The notes under the pieces are model-generated. The model was not told where the DNA came from, ran no database searches, and saw only the letters and a program-made list of their open reading frames with translations. Of a stretch of DNA of 64,000 bases, positions 9,246 through 18,260 are shown piece after piece; positions within the stretch are counted from its first letter, which is position 1; each line of letters starts with the position of its first letter. Source of the stretch: Echinicola sp. 20G (GTDB taxonomy: Bacteria; Bacteroidota; Bacteroidia; Cytophagales; Cyclobacteriaceae); contig NZ_AP024154.1 in assembly GCF_015533855.1 (NCBI RefSeq), positions 1,983,501 through 2,047,500 on the forward strand, in the 5' to 3' direction. The position numbers and the translations under genes are program-made.

Positions 9246-9491
9246 TTACTTCTTCTTGTATCTTCTGTTGAATTTCTCTACTCGACCAGCAGTGTCCAAT
9301 AGCATCTTCTTACCAGTGTAGAATGGGTGAGAGTTAGAGCTTACTTCTATTTTGTAAACTGGGTACTCGTTCCCGTCTTCCCAAGTGATAGTCTCGTTAG
9401 TTTCGATTGTAGACTTGGTAATGAATTTATATTCACTGGAAGTGTCATAAAAAACAACCTCTCTGTAGTTTGGATGAATGTCTTTTTTCAT
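9246..9491 (-). CDS. rpmE2: 50S ribosomal protein L31, type B
   Basis: At 81 residues, with [37 protein letters not shown] and a basic RRYKKK tail, this is the longer type B L31. It lacks the zinc-binding CxxC of type A, so it is the zinc-independent form. It is monocistronic, with its own promoter (9537-9568) and terminator (9181-9216). Confidence 0.95.
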   Translation of the reverse strand: MKKDIHPNYREVVFYDTSSEYKFITKSTIETNETITWEDGNEYPVYKIEVSSNSHPFYTGKKMLLDTAGRVEKFNRRYKKK

Positions 9492-9536
9492 GGTAATCCC
9501 TATTTATATTAAATGTCGCTTTTTCAAATGGAGGCA

Positions 9537-9568
9537 CAAAGTTATCCTTTTTTATAAAAGCGTCCAAA
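9537..9568 (-). promoter_or_regulatory. Consensus promoter of rpmE2; rest of 9492-9805 otherwise featureless
   Basis: On the minus strand TTTG (9565-9568), a 20-bp spacer and TAACTTTG (9537-9544) match the Bacteroidota housekeeping consensus exactly. The start site would be about 45 bp before the ATG. In the rest of the 314-bp gap I see no gene. The plus-strand TAAGTTTT near 9759 is only a weak promoter candidate for the barrel gene at 9806. Confidence 0.75.
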
Positions 9569-9805
9569 TGTTTATCAATGAATTATTTAACCAGAAGGCA
9601 TTCAATGATCTATTTGTGCCCAAATTTCTGAAAAATCGAGCACTTTATCATTACCTAGTCTGGTTTTTTCTTTTTAAAGGGCTTTCGGTGATGGAAGTAT
9701 TCAAAATATAATTGGGGGAATATTTTTCAGAAAAAATGTGGATTCAATAATTATTGTTCTAAGTTTTGTGGTTGAAAGGTTATTTTAAGTAAATAAAATT
9801 AGCTG

Positions 9806-11482
9806 ATGAAGAAGCTTTTAATGCTGGCACTATTGGGTGTTTTTGTCTCCGGGGCTTTAATGGCTCAAAGTGCGTATATCACTTTTAATCGGGATTATTA
9901 CCATTTATTGGATAGGTATGAGATATTGAAAGGTGATTTTAATCCGTATTTCCACTCAGGGATTAAGCCATACAGAAGAGATGATGTAGCGCCTTTTTTA
10001 ACCTCACTAAACAGCGATGGATTAAATAGAGTTGATCAATTTAACTTGCAATACCTCAAAAATGATAATTGGGAGTTTGTGGATGAGGAAACCGATAAAT
10101 CAAACAATCCTTTGTGGAACACTATATATAGTAAGCCTTCGGATTTTTATTTTCATCGGGATGATGTATTTGATGTTCATGTTAACCCTGTCATTTATTT
10201 TCGGGGAGGCTCTGATTCCAATCAAGATGAGATGAATTTCAGAAACACACGGGGGGTTGTGCTTAGGGGAAGTATAGATAGGAAGGTCGGCTTTTATACT
10301 TACTTCACTTCCAATGAAGTGATCTTTCCTTCTTGGACCAGTGATTACGCCCGGCACAATGGAGCCGTACCAGGAGAAGGATTTTGGAAGCCATATGGAG
10401 ATAATGGTTACAGTTATTTTTCTGCAAGAGGATATGTAACAGCGCAGGTGAGCAAACATATTTCTGCACAGATGGGACACGATAAGAATTTTGTAGGAGA
10501 AGGTTATCGATCTATGATATTGTCCGACTTTTCAAATGCCTATATGTTTTTTAAGCTGAATACAAGGGTTTGGAAACTTCAGTATACCAATTTATGGGCT
10601 CAGATGAATGCTGATGTGTTTTTAAATGGTAACGGACGACCAACAGACGGCAGGTATCCTAAGAAGTGGTTCTCGATGCATCGCTTAGGGATGAACCTTG
10701 GAAAGCGCTTTAATCTTGGTGTGTTTGAGTCCGTGATGGCCAATCAAGCTGACTGGTCCTATTACAACCCAGTGATATTTTTCAGATGGGTAGAGCACCA
10801 GTTGGGTACTCCAGATCAGGTGATGGTGGGGACGGATTTTAAGTGGAACTTTGCCAAATCCATGCAGCTATATGGGCAGTTTGCCTTAGATGAGTTTGTA
10901 TTTGGAGAGTTTTTTGGCATTGATGGAAAAAACTCAAGTAGAAACAAACATGGCTTGCAAGTAGGTTATAAGTACATTGAGGTGTTCAATATTCCTCATC
11001 TGGATTTACAACTGGAGTATAACCAAGCCCGTCCCTATACTTATCAGGAAAAACAAGAATATCAAGCTTACACCAATTACAGGACGCCTCTTACCAACCC
11101 AAGGGGAGCCAACTTCCGTGAAATGATTAGTATCGTAAGGTATCAACCTCTTCCAAAACTTTCCCTTAACTTTACAGGAGTTTATCATTATTATGGAGCT
11201 GACCCTGATGAAGAAACCAATATGGGAGGTGATTTGTTGAAAAACAGATTGCAAGGAACAGATGGTTTGGGACTTTATGGGCATACCATAGGTCAAGGTG
11301 TGGAGAACAAGATGATGGTGGGGAGTTTAACTGCATCCTATATGCTTAGACATAATTTGTTCTTGGATTTAGGGCACAGTTATCGGCGAAGAACTGCCCA
11401 AGATTTAGACAGTCCAGAGGTAACCAACTATTCGCAATTGTCCCTAAGGGTGAATATCGGAAGGGAAGACTACAATTATTAA
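9806..11482 (+). CDS. Outer-membrane beta-barrel of the Wzi / RemB type
   Basis: This 558-residue secreted protein (signal MKKLLMLALLGVFVSGALMA, then QSAYITFNRDYYH) has the family core GHDKNFVGEGYRSMILSD followed by LNTRVWKLQYTNLWAQM, then many amphipathic strands to the C-terminus. These features resemble capsule-assembly Wzi proteins and the flavobacterial gliding protein RemB; which role applies cannot be decided from sequence. The MsbA-like exporter starts 33 bp downstream on the same strand, in keeping with a surface-polymer or lipid function. Confidence 0.7.
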   Translation: MKKLLMLALLGVFVSGALMAQSAYITFNRDYYHLLDRYEILKGDFNPYFHSGIKPYRRDDVAPFLTSLNSDGLNRVDQFNLQYLKNDNWEFVDEETDKSNNPLWNTIYSKPSDFYFHRDDVFDVHVNPVIYFRGGSDSNQDEMNFRNTRGVVLRGSIDRKVGFYTYFTSNEVIFPSWTSDYARHNGAVPGEGFWKPYGDNGYSYFSARGYVTAQVSKHISAQMGHDKNFVGEGYRSMILSDFSNAYMFFKLNTRVWKLQYTNLWAQMNADVFLNGNGRPTDGRYPKKWFSMHRLGMNLGKRFNLGVFESVMANQADWSYYNPVIFFRWVEHQLGTPDQVMVGTDFKWNFAKSMQLYGQFALDEFVFGEFFGIDGKNSSRNKHGLQVGYKYIEVFNIPHLDLQLEYNQARPYTYQEKQEYQAYTNYRTPLTNPRGANFREMISIVRYQPLPKLSLNFTGVYHYYGADPDEETNMGGDLLKNRLQGTDGLGLYGHTIGQGVENKMMVGSLTASYMLRHNLFLDLGHSYRRRTAQDLDSPEVTNYSQLSLRVNIGREDYNY

Positions 11483-11515
11483 TCATAAAATTTACCTGGT
11501 TACAGACCAAATCTG

Positions 11516-13348
11516 ATGAAGACTTATCTCAGAATTTTGGCATATGCACGCCCTTTTAGAAGGTACTTGCCTTTCTATGTCGTCTATGCCCTTTTGGCCA
11601 TTATTTTCGGCTTGCTGAATTTTACTTTATTGAAACCGCTGTTTGATGTGATCTTTGAGCAGGTGGAGCCTGAGGCTTTACAGCGTTTTGCTGAGAAGCC
11701 CGAATTTGCTTTTACGATCGAATATTTCATGCACCTGTTCAATTACTATTTCATTCATGTGTCTGAGGTTTATGGGAAGTTCGGGACTTTGGTCTATGTC
11801 TGTATTATTATAGTGGTTTCAGTATTTTTGGCCAACCTATTTACCTATTTGTCCGGTGTAGTCTTAGCCAAAGTAAGGGCGGATGTGATCAAAGGCATGC
11901 GAATGCATATTTTTGATCAAGTGAGCGGGATGCATATTGGTTATTTTTCCAATGAGCGAAAAGGCGATCTTATGTCTAAGATGACTAACGACGTGCAAGA
12001 AGTGGAAAACAGTGTGGTGCAGTCTCTAAGGGTAGTGTTTAGGGAGCCGGTAACCATCATTCTATATTTTGGGGCATTGTTTTTTATGTCGGTAAAACTC
12101 ACCCTTTTTACTATCCTAATCATTCCTATATCAGGAGCGATAATAGGAGGCATTACCAAACGATTAAAAAAGAAGGCCATTCAAAGTCAAGAGTCTTTGG
12201 GAAGGATTGTCAATATTCTGGATGAAACTATTGGAGGGATGCGTGTTATCAAAGCCTTTGGTGCCAGGGGCTATGTGTACAGTAAGTTCGATGAAGAAAC
12301 GGATCGATACTCCAATATCAATGTGTCCATGGCCAAAAGGAATGAGTTGGCCTCTCCCATTTCCCAATTTTTAGGGGTATTCGTAGTTGCAGGAATACTT
12401 TTATATGGTGGCAGTCTGGTTTTGAACAATGCTTCAGACTTGAGTGCGAGTGAGTTTTTGGCCTATATTATTCTCTTTACGCAAGTGTTGAATCCAGCAA
12501 AGGAAATCTCAAGGGCAATGAGCACCATTCAAAGAGGGCTTGCCTCTGCGGAAAGAATCTTCAAAGTAATCGACACCACACCTGAAATTCGGGAGGTAGC
12601 TTCTCCAAAGCACCTCAATAATTTTGAGAAAAGCATTGAATTTGATCATGTGTCATTTGGATATGATCAGGAGATGGTCCTTAGAGACATTGATTTTATT
12701 TTGGAGAAAGGCAAGACAATTGCATTAGTTGGACCTTCGGGGGGAGGGAAATCCACTATAGCAGATCTGGTGCCCAGGTTTTATGATGCTGTGAAAGGGG
12801 CTGTAAAAGTAGACGGAGTAAATATAAAAGAGCTGGGAATAGAAGCTTTAAGAAGTCAGATTGGGATAGTGACCCAAGAGTCCATTCTTTTCAATGATAC
12901 TGTTTTCAACAATATTGCTTTTGGTTTGGAAGAAGTTTCAAAGGAAGCAGTCGAGGAGGCAGCAAAGATCGCTAATGCACATGAATTTATTGAGCGCCTG
13001 GAAAATGGTTATCAGACTAATATTGGAGAAAGAGGAAGCAAGCTTTCTGGAGGTCAGAGACAAAGATTGAGCATTGCCCGGGCTGTGCTTAAAAATCCAC
13101 CGATTTTGATACTGGATGAAGCAACATCTGCTTTGGATTCGGAGTCAGAGCGCTTGGTTCAAGAGGCTTTGACCAACTTGATGAGCAACCGAACCACCTT
13201 GGTGATTGCGCATCGTTTGAGTACGATTCAGCATGCGGACGAAATATTGGTGATCCAACAGGGTGAAATTGTAGAGAGAGGGACCCATGAGTCATTAATA
13301 AGTCAAGAAGGATTGTATAAGAAACTTTCCTCAATGCAGTCAGTTTAG
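11516..13348 (+). CDS. MsbA-like ABC exporter (fused membrane and ATPase domains)
   Basis: This 610-residue half-transporter has six membrane helices in the first 330 residues, then an ATPase domain with Walker A GPSGGGKS (406-413), signature LSGGQRQR (from 510) and Walker B ILILDEATSALD. It should work as a homodimer in the inner membrane. The nearest named relatives are MsbA-type lipid flippases. An extended first periplasmic loop (roughly residues 45-85) is seen in many Bacteroidota members. Lipid A core flipping is plausible but unproven; other lipids or drugs are possible. Confidence 0.8.
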   Translation: MKTYLRILAYARPFRRYLPFYVVYALLAIIFGLLNFTLLKPLFDVIFEQVEPEALQRFAEKPEFAFTIEYFMHLFNYYFIHVSEVYGKFGTLVYVCIIIVVSVFLANLFTYLSGVVLAKVRADVIKGMRMHIFDQVSGMHIGYFSNERKGDLMSKMTNDVQEVENSVVQSLRVVFREPVTIILYFGALFFMSVKLTLFTILIIPISGAIIGGITKRLKKKAIQSQESLGRIVNILDETIGGMRVIKAFGARGYVYSKFDEETDRYSNINVSMAKRNELASPISQFLGVFVVAGILLYGGSLVLNNASDLSASEFLAYIILFTQVLNPAKEISRAMSTIQRGLASAERIFKVIDTTPEIREVASPKHLNNFEKSIEFDHVSFGYDQEMVLRDIDFILEKGKTIALVGPSGGGKSTIADLVPRFYDAVKGAVKVDGVNIKELGIEALRSQIGIVTQESILFNDTVFNNIAFGLEEVSKEAVEEAAKIANAHEFIERLENGYQTNIGERGSKLSGGQRQRLSIARAVLKNPPILILDEATSALDSESERLVQEALTNLMSNRTTLVIAHRLSTIQHADEILVIQQGEIVERGTHESLISQEGLYKKLSSMQSV

Positions 13349-13380
13349 TATATTAGGTAGAGAAACTTAACTTTACACAT

Positions 13381-13746
13381 ATGAAAAAAGTAACAAGTAT
13401 ATTTCAGCTTTTAGTGGCACTGTTCTTTGCCATAGCGCTGGTGTTTTTTCTGGCGTTTGACAGCGTAAAGAATGGCTTTGGGATAGAGGAGTTGACAGCT
13501 GGTAAAGTGGTGGTATGGCTGACGGTAGGCTTTTTACTGTTTTTGGTGACCTGGATGTTCCAGAGTATGTATGCCAATAGTCTTGTAAAAAAAATCAAGA
13601 AAATGGAGACAGAAAGCAATGGTTTGAAGGCCAAGCTTTATGATTTGGAGCAAGGTGAGAAAATAACCAAGCCTAAGGTAATAGCGCCTGATCCCGATGA
13701 AGAAAAAGATAGTTCGGCCATTAAGCCCAGGCAAAACATCAAATAG
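13381..13746 (+). CDS. Small membrane protein with cytoplasmic coiled coil (LapA-like topology)
   Basis: The 121-residue protein has two hydrophobic helices (about residues 7-27 and 43-63), then a charged helix (KKIKKMETESNGLKAKLYDL) likely to form a coiled coil, and a Lys/Pro/Asp-rich tail. The topology resembles LapA-domain proteins, but no signature fixes the family. It is 32 bp after the exporter gene and is followed by a terminator, so it probably shares its transcript. Function unknown. Confidence 0.65.
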   Translation: MKKVTSIFQLLVALFFAIALVFFLAFDSVKNGFGIEELTAGKVVVWLTVGFLLFLVTWMFQSMYANSLVKKIKKMETESNGLKAKLYDLEQGEKITKPKVIAPDPDEEKDSSAIKPRQNIK

Positions 13747-13783
13747 TCGGTAGTATTAAGGACTGGTTTAAAATTAGTATATT

Positions 13784-13814
13784 AGGAAATCTCGACCGGA
13801 GATTTCCTTTTTTT
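13784..13814 (+). terminator. Intrinsic terminator
   Basis: AGGAAATCTC / GAGATTTCCT closes a GACCG loop and is followed by seven or more T residues. It separates the exporter unit from the yifB-type gene. Confidence 0.85.
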
Positions 13815-13837
13815 ATGATGATAGATTTGAGATCAAA

Positions 13838-15376
13838 ATGGTAGCAAAGACTTTTGGAAGTACGGTGTCCGGTGTGGATGCCATACTGATTACAATTGAG
13901 GTGAATGTGGGGCAGGGCACGAGTTTTTATATGGTAGGACTGCCAGACAGTGCTGTCAAAGAAAGCCAACAAAGGGTAGAATCAGCACTGAAATATTTCG
14001 GATACCGAATGCCACGTCAAAAGGTGGTTATCAATCTGGCGCCAGCAGATATTCGTAAAGAAGGTTCTGCTTATGATTTGCCCATTGCTATGGGGATATT
14101 GAAAGCATCGGAACAAGTAGCTTTTCCTGAATTGGAGCAATATGTCATTATGGGGGAGCTGTCTTTGGATGGAAATTTGAGGCCCATTAAAGGTGTATTG
14201 CCCATTGCTATTGAGGCTCGTAAAAGAGGCTTTAAAGGAATTATATTGCCCAAAGTTAATGCCGCTGAGGCGTCAATTGTAAATAATCTTGATGTAATAG
14301 GGGTGGAGACATTGGAAGAAGCGATTGGTTTTCTGGAGGGTGAAATTGCTATCGAGCCTTTGGTGACAGATACGAGGGATGTTTTTTACAGTTCCTTGGA
14401 GGGCTATGCCTTTGATTTTGCAGATGTCCAAGGACAGGAGAATATCAAAAGAGCCATGGAGATAGCAGCAGCTGGAGGGCATAATGTCATTATGATTGGG
14501 CCTCCTGGGGCTGGAAAGACGATGCTGGCCAAGCGACTTCCATCGATATTGCCTCCATTGACTTTACAGGAAGCACTTGAAACTACCAAGATTCATTCTG
14601 TGGCGGGGAAATTGGGAAGTGAGGCCTCCTTGATAGCCCAAAGGCCTTTTAGATCCCCACATCATACCATCAGTGACGTCGCGTTGGTGGGCGGGGGCGG
14701 TAATCCCCAGCCGGGAGAAATTTCACTGTCTCACAATGGCGTTTTGTTTTTGGATGAGTTACCTGAGTTTAAAAGGACAGTTTTGGAGGTGATGCGTCAG
14801 CCTTTGGAAGAAAGGAGGGTAACGATCAGTCGAGCGCGTGTTTCGGTGGATTATCCTGCGAATTTCATGCTGATTGCCAGTATGAATCCCTGTCCATGTG
14901 GATATTACAATCATCCTGAGAAAGAATGTGTCTGTGGTCCGGGTGTCGTTCAGCGCTATTTGAACAAAGTCAGTGGCCCTTTGTTGGACCGAATAGACTT
15001 GCATGTGGAAGTGACACCGGTGAAATTTGATGAGATGACCTCTTCCAGAAAATCAGAAAGTAGCGAGGCCATTAGAGAAAGAGTGGTGACAGGTAGAAAT
15101 CGCCAAGTAGATCGATTTAAAGATTATAAGGATATTTATTGCAATGCCATGATGCCGTCGCATATGGTCAAGGATGTTTGCTTGATAAATGAAGGAGGAA
15201 AGGTCTTATTGAAAACGGCCATGGAACGGCTTGGCTTATCAGCTAGAGCTTATGATAGAATTTTAAAAGTGGCGCGCACAATTGCAGACTTGGCGGATAC
15301 TGATTCGATTCGAGTGGAGCATTTGGCAGAAGCAATTCAATATAGAAGCTTGGATAGAGAAGGTTGGGCAGGGTGA
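13838..15376 (+). CDS. YifB/ComM family magnesium-chelatase-like AAA+ ATPase
   Basis: This 512-residue protein has an N-terminal Lon-protease-like domain (VNVGQGTSFYMVGLPDSAVKE), a AAA+ domain with Walker A GPPGAGKT (221-228) and sensor FRSPHHTISDVALVGGGGNP, and a C-terminal Mg-chelatase-type lid. A cysteine cluster (NPCPCGYYNHPEKECVC) lies near residue 350. ComM, the characterised member, is a helicase that promotes branch migration of donor DNA during natural transformation. The Bacteroidota role is unproven. Confidence 0.9.
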   Translation: MVAKTFGSTVSGVDAILITIEVNVGQGTSFYMVGLPDSAVKESQQRVESALKYFGYRMPRQKVVINLAPADIRKEGSAYDLPIAMGILKASEQVAFPELEQYVIMGELSLDGNLRPIKGVLPIAIEARKRGFKGIILPKVNAAEASIVNNLDVIGVETLEEAIGFLEGEIAIEPLVTDTRDVFYSSLEGYAFDFADVQGQENIKRAMEIAAAGGHNVIMIGPPGAGKTMLAKRLPSILPPLTLQEALETTKIHSVAGKLGSEASLIAQRPFRSPHHTISDVALVGGGGNPQPGEISLSHNGVLFLDELPEFKRTVLEVMRQPLEERRVTISRARVSVDYPANFMLIASMNPCPCGYYNHPEKECVCGPGVVQRYLNKVSGPLLDRIDLHVEVTPVKFDEMTSSRKSESSEAIRERVVTGRNRQVDRFKDYKDIYCNAMMPSHMVKDVCLINEGGKVLLKTAMERLGLSARAYDRILKVARTIADLADTDSIRVEHLAEAIQYRSLDREGWAG

Positions 15377-15485
15377 TAGTCAGTGAGATAAGGGGATTTA
15401 AAATATAATTATTGCTGTATTAAGTTTAAGTGTAAATAAGACATGTTAAAATTTTTAATTTGAATAATTACATTGAATTATTTTT

Positions 15486-15632
15486 ATGAAATTAATTGTA
15501 CTTTATTTAGCGACAAGTTTTGTGATTAGAAAAAGTTATGTGTTAATTTGTATCAAAAGTTGTGATCACCCAAAGAATAAAACAATCCAACTTGTACAAC
15601 ACACTTTTTTTAGATTAGTAAAAGTCAGTTAA
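15486..15632 (+). CDS. Possible 48-residue small protein before a terminator; only candidate in the 15377-15681 gap
   Basis: In the 305-bp gap after the yifB-type gene an ATG at 15486 opens a 48-codon frame (MKLIVLYLATSFVIRK..., basic and hydrophobic) that stops 7 bp before a plus-strand terminator. A convincing promoter or family match is missing, and AT-rich DNA can give such frames by chance. An alternative is a long 3' end of the yifB-type mRNA, or a small RNA. Confidence 0.22.
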   Translation: MKLIVLYLATSFVIRKSYVLICIKSCDHPKNKTIQLVQHTFFRLVKVS

Positions 15633-15639
15633 ATCATTA

Positions 15640-15673
15640 GGCCATTCGCAGAGGCGAATGGCCTTTTGTTTTT
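15640..15673 (+). terminator. Intrinsic terminator oriented rightward
   Basis: GGCCATTCGC / GCGAATGGCC closes an AGAG loop and is followed by TTTTGTTTTTT on the plus strand only. The facing minus-strand gene ends at 15682, so the hairpin could block both directions, but the T-run serves rightward transcription. Confidence 0.85.
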
Positions 15674-15681
15674 TAATCGTT

Positions 15682-16791
15682 TTAGCCTACTTTATCAAGG
15701 GCACTTTCCATATCTTCCAATAAATCATCAAGGTGTTCCAATCCTACTGATACACGGATAAGATTTTGTGGGGTTTTGGTGTCAGGTCCTTCTACAGCAG
15801 CTCTTCTTTCCAGTAAACTTTCTACTCCACCAAGGCTTGTTGCGTTGTTGAAGTATCTAAGATTTGATATCACTTTATCGGCATCATCTGGGCCTCCTTT
15901 TACCAAAAAAGAAAGGATCCCTCCAAAACCACTCATTTGACTTGACGCAACTTCATGCCCTGGGTGGTTGGTAAGGCCAGGGTAGAATACCCTTTCCACT
16001 TGTTTGTGCTGATCCAGAAAAGTAGCTAGAACTCCCGCATGTTCGGCATGTCCTTTCATTCTATAAGCAAGGGTTTTGATACTTCGACAGAGCAAATAGC
16101 AATCAAATGGTGAAGGCACAGCCCCCCCGGTTTTTTGAATATTGACAATTTGCTTCCAAAAGCTGTTGTTTTGTTTGGTGATCAAAGCACCTCCCAAGAT
16201 ATCACTGTGTCCACCAAAGTATTTGGTAGAGCTGTGCATGACGATATCAGCGCCCAGTTTTAGTGGGTTTTGGAAAACGGGTGTGGCAAAAGTATTGTCA
16301 CAGACAGTAATCAAATCATTTTCCTTAGCAAGGGTACAGAGACTTTTGATATCACTTATTTTCAGAAGCGGATTGGAAGGTGTTTCGATCCACAGCAACT
16401 TGGTATTGGGCTGGAGGCTCCTTTTGAGATTTTCAATATCGGTAAGGTCAGTAAAGGTCAATTCGAGTTTGTCCTTGAAAACATCCATCAATAATTTTTT
16501 CATGCCATGGTACATGTCTGAGGGAGCAATGATATGACTTCCGAGGGGAAGGGCTTGGAAAACGGTCATTCCTGCTGCATTTCCAGAGCTGAAGGCGGCA
16601 GCGGCAGCTCCCATCTCCATTTGCGCTAGGAGCTGCTCCAAAGCCATTCTGTTGGGATTATTGGCTCTGGTGTAAATGAGTGAGTCTTCTTGGTGCTCAA
16701 AAGTAGTGCTTAGAGTGATGGGTTGGACTACAGGCTTTTGGCTGTCAGTGCTCAAGTTGCCACCATGGATGGCTAAAGTCTCAAATTTCAT
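15682..16791 (-). CDS. Trans-sulfuration enzyme (cystathionine gamma-synthase / beta-lyase / Met gamma-lyase family, PLP-dependent)
   Basis: This 369-residue enzyme shows the Cys/Met-metabolism PLP family: Tyr/Arg in IYTRANNPNR, SSGNAAGM for phosphate contact, Asp 165 in TVCDNTFATP and the PLP Lys 190 in MHSSTKYFGGHSD. Members interconvert cysteine, homocysteine and methionine. Sequence alone does not decide between synthase and lyase activity. It is monocistronic. I looked for a SAM riboswitch in the 188-bp upstream gap and did not see one. Confidence 0.85.
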   Translation of the reverse strand: MKFETLAIHGGNLSTDSQKPVVQPITLSTTFEHQEDSLIYTRANNPNRMALEQLLAQMEMGAAAAAFSSGNAAGMTVFQALPLGSHIIAPSDMYHGMKKLLMDVFKDKLELTFTDLTDIENLKRSLQPNTKLLWIETPSNPLLKISDIKSLCTLAKENDLITVCDNTFATPVFQNPLKLGADIVMHSSTKYFGGHSDILGGALITKQNNSFWKQIVNIQKTGGAVPSPFDCYLLCRSIKTLAYRMKGHAEHAGVLATFLDQHKQVERVFYPGLTNHPGHEVASSQMSGFGGILSFLVKGGPDDADKVISNLRYFNNATSLGGVESLLERRAAVEGPDTKTPQNLIRVSVGLEHLDDLLEDMESALDKVG

Positions 16792-16979
16792 GTTTGGCTG
16801 TTTTGTCTAAAATTAAAGAATTTGGGCCAGAACGATGTAATGCCCTGCTGAATTGGATAAACTAAATCAGGCAGAATAAGTTCACGGATAATTTTTAATA
16901 AATTGAATAAGGAAATAATTTTTGTTGCTTTCCAACCTTTATCACCGAAAAAGCCTCTTTAGTATGGAAACCGATTAAA

Positions 16980-17510
16980 ATGAAGTCAATTTTTGAAAAA
17001 GATCTTGTTGCTGCTTGTATAAAGCAAGACCGAAAAGCTCAATTTGAGTTGTTTGAGCGGTATAAGGTTGCGCTTTATTCTTCAGTATATAGGATCTTGA
17101 ATGACGAGGCGGAGGCACATGATGCACTTCAGGAGGCTTTTATTGAGATATTTAAAAGCATAAAAAAGTTTCGTGGAGAAGGGACGCTTGGGGCTTGGAT
17201 GAAGACCATTGCAGTGAGAAAGGCGATTAATCTGGCCAAGAAGAAAATGTATTTTACTGCTTTGGACCAAGTAGAAATCCAAGCAGGAAAAGGTGTTTTG
17301 GATGGTTGGATAGATGGGGAGATGCTGGATCAAGCCATCAGAGACTTGCCAGTGGGCTGTAGGAGTGTTTTTCTATTGGTAGAAGTAGAAGGATATAAGC
17401 ATGCGGAATGCGGGCAGATGCTTTCTATTTCGGAAAGTACCTCTAAGTCTCAGCTTTTCTACGCCAAAAAATTGCTAAAGGAAAGTTTGACAAAACTCTT
17501 GAAAGCATGA
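16980..17510 (+). CDS. ECF-type RNA polymerase sigma factor
   Basis: The 176-residue protein has region 2 (FELFERYKVALYSSVYRIL, then AEAHDALQEAFIEIFKSI) and region 4 (AIRDLPVGCRSVFLLVEVEG, then SISESTSKSQLFYAKKLLKE), with no sigma 1 or 3 regions. It should direct RNA polymerase to a small regulon in response to an envelope signal. The next gene starts within its stop codon (ATGA), so the two products are translationally coupled, as usual for a sigma factor and its inhibitor. Confidence 0.9.
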   Translation: MKSIFEKDLVAACIKQDRKAQFELFERYKVALYSSVYRILNDEAEAHDALQEAFIEIFKSIKKFRGEGTLGAWMKTIAVRKAINLAKKKMYFTALDQVEIQAGKGVLDGWIDGEMLDQAIRDLPVGCRSVFLLVEVEGYKHAECGQMLSISESTSKSQLFYAKKLLKESLTKLLKA

Positions 17511-18202
17511 GAGGAAAATTTGATTTGCCAGAGCATCTTCCCAATGATGAGCTTTGGGGAGACTTGGAACGGTCCAAGTCATTGGATAGCCAGCTTGCCC
17601 GGGAGTTGAAAAATTTGCCTTTGTCAACACCTAAAGGAAACCTTTGGCAAGGCATTGAAGCTGAAATGGATCAGGAAAGTTCCAAAGGATATTACTGGTG
17701 GAGTGCTGCCGCAATATTGCTATTGATGAGTTTCGGGTATTTGTTATGGGGGCTTTTAAGGAATGAAACTCCTGTAAATGAAAGGGATTATTTACTAACA
17801 AACACCTATTCCAATTTAGACATAGTGATGTCACCACCTAAGATGATAGAAGCAAAAGAGGAAATAGCCGTAAATGAAAAGCCATTCATAACCCAGCACC
17901 AAGGTGATTTGAAGAAGGTGAAAGTAGAAGAAGGAGCTTTAGCTTTAGAGGAAGTGGATGTCCCTGAATTGCTGCTTCCTGATTTGGAATCCTTGGTCCC
18001 TCAGGTAGCCTCACTTTCTGAGCAAAAGATTGCTGCGAATCAATCATTCCACGAAGTGGCTATTTCCTGGGGGCTGAATGACAAGATAAAAATAAGGACC
18101 GCCTTTTCAGACAAAAATGAAGCAGTACAAAATCAAGAAAAGCTCCAGCAGGTGAGGAATTCCTCCGGAAAGCTTGTCTTGAAGCTTTCTAAAACACCAT
18201 GA
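17507..18202 (+). CDS. Single-pass membrane protein, putative anti-sigma factor
   Basis: The 231-residue protein has a cytosolic N-terminus of about 65 residues, one transmembrane helix (AAAILLLMSFGYLLWGLL, about 66-84) and a charged periplasmic part. It overlaps the sigma gene by 4 bp. That position and topology are the main basis for the anti-sigma call. No zinc-binding HxxxCxxC motif or FecR domain is visible, so it would be an unusual or rapidly diverging type. Confidence 0.55.
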   Translation: MRGKFDLPEHLPNDELWGDLERSKSLDSQLARELKNLPLSTPKGNLWQGIEAEMDQESSKGYYWWSAAAILLLMSFGYLLWGLLRNETPVNERDYLLTNTYSNLDIVMSPPKMIEAKEEIAVNEKPFITQHQGDLKKVKVEEGALALEEVDVPELLLPDLESLVPQVASLSEQKIAANQSFHEVAISWGLNDKIKIRTAFSDKNEAVQNQEKLQQVRNSSGKLVLKLSKTP

Positions 18203-18260
18203 AATTGACTCCATTGGTTTCCATCCTAAATAAGTCAATAATCTAAAAAATGATGAAATA

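Noticed and set aside
16792..16979. SAM riboswitch upstream of the trans-sulfuration gene
   Set aside because: I looked for the conserved multi-helix core on the minus strand and found none.
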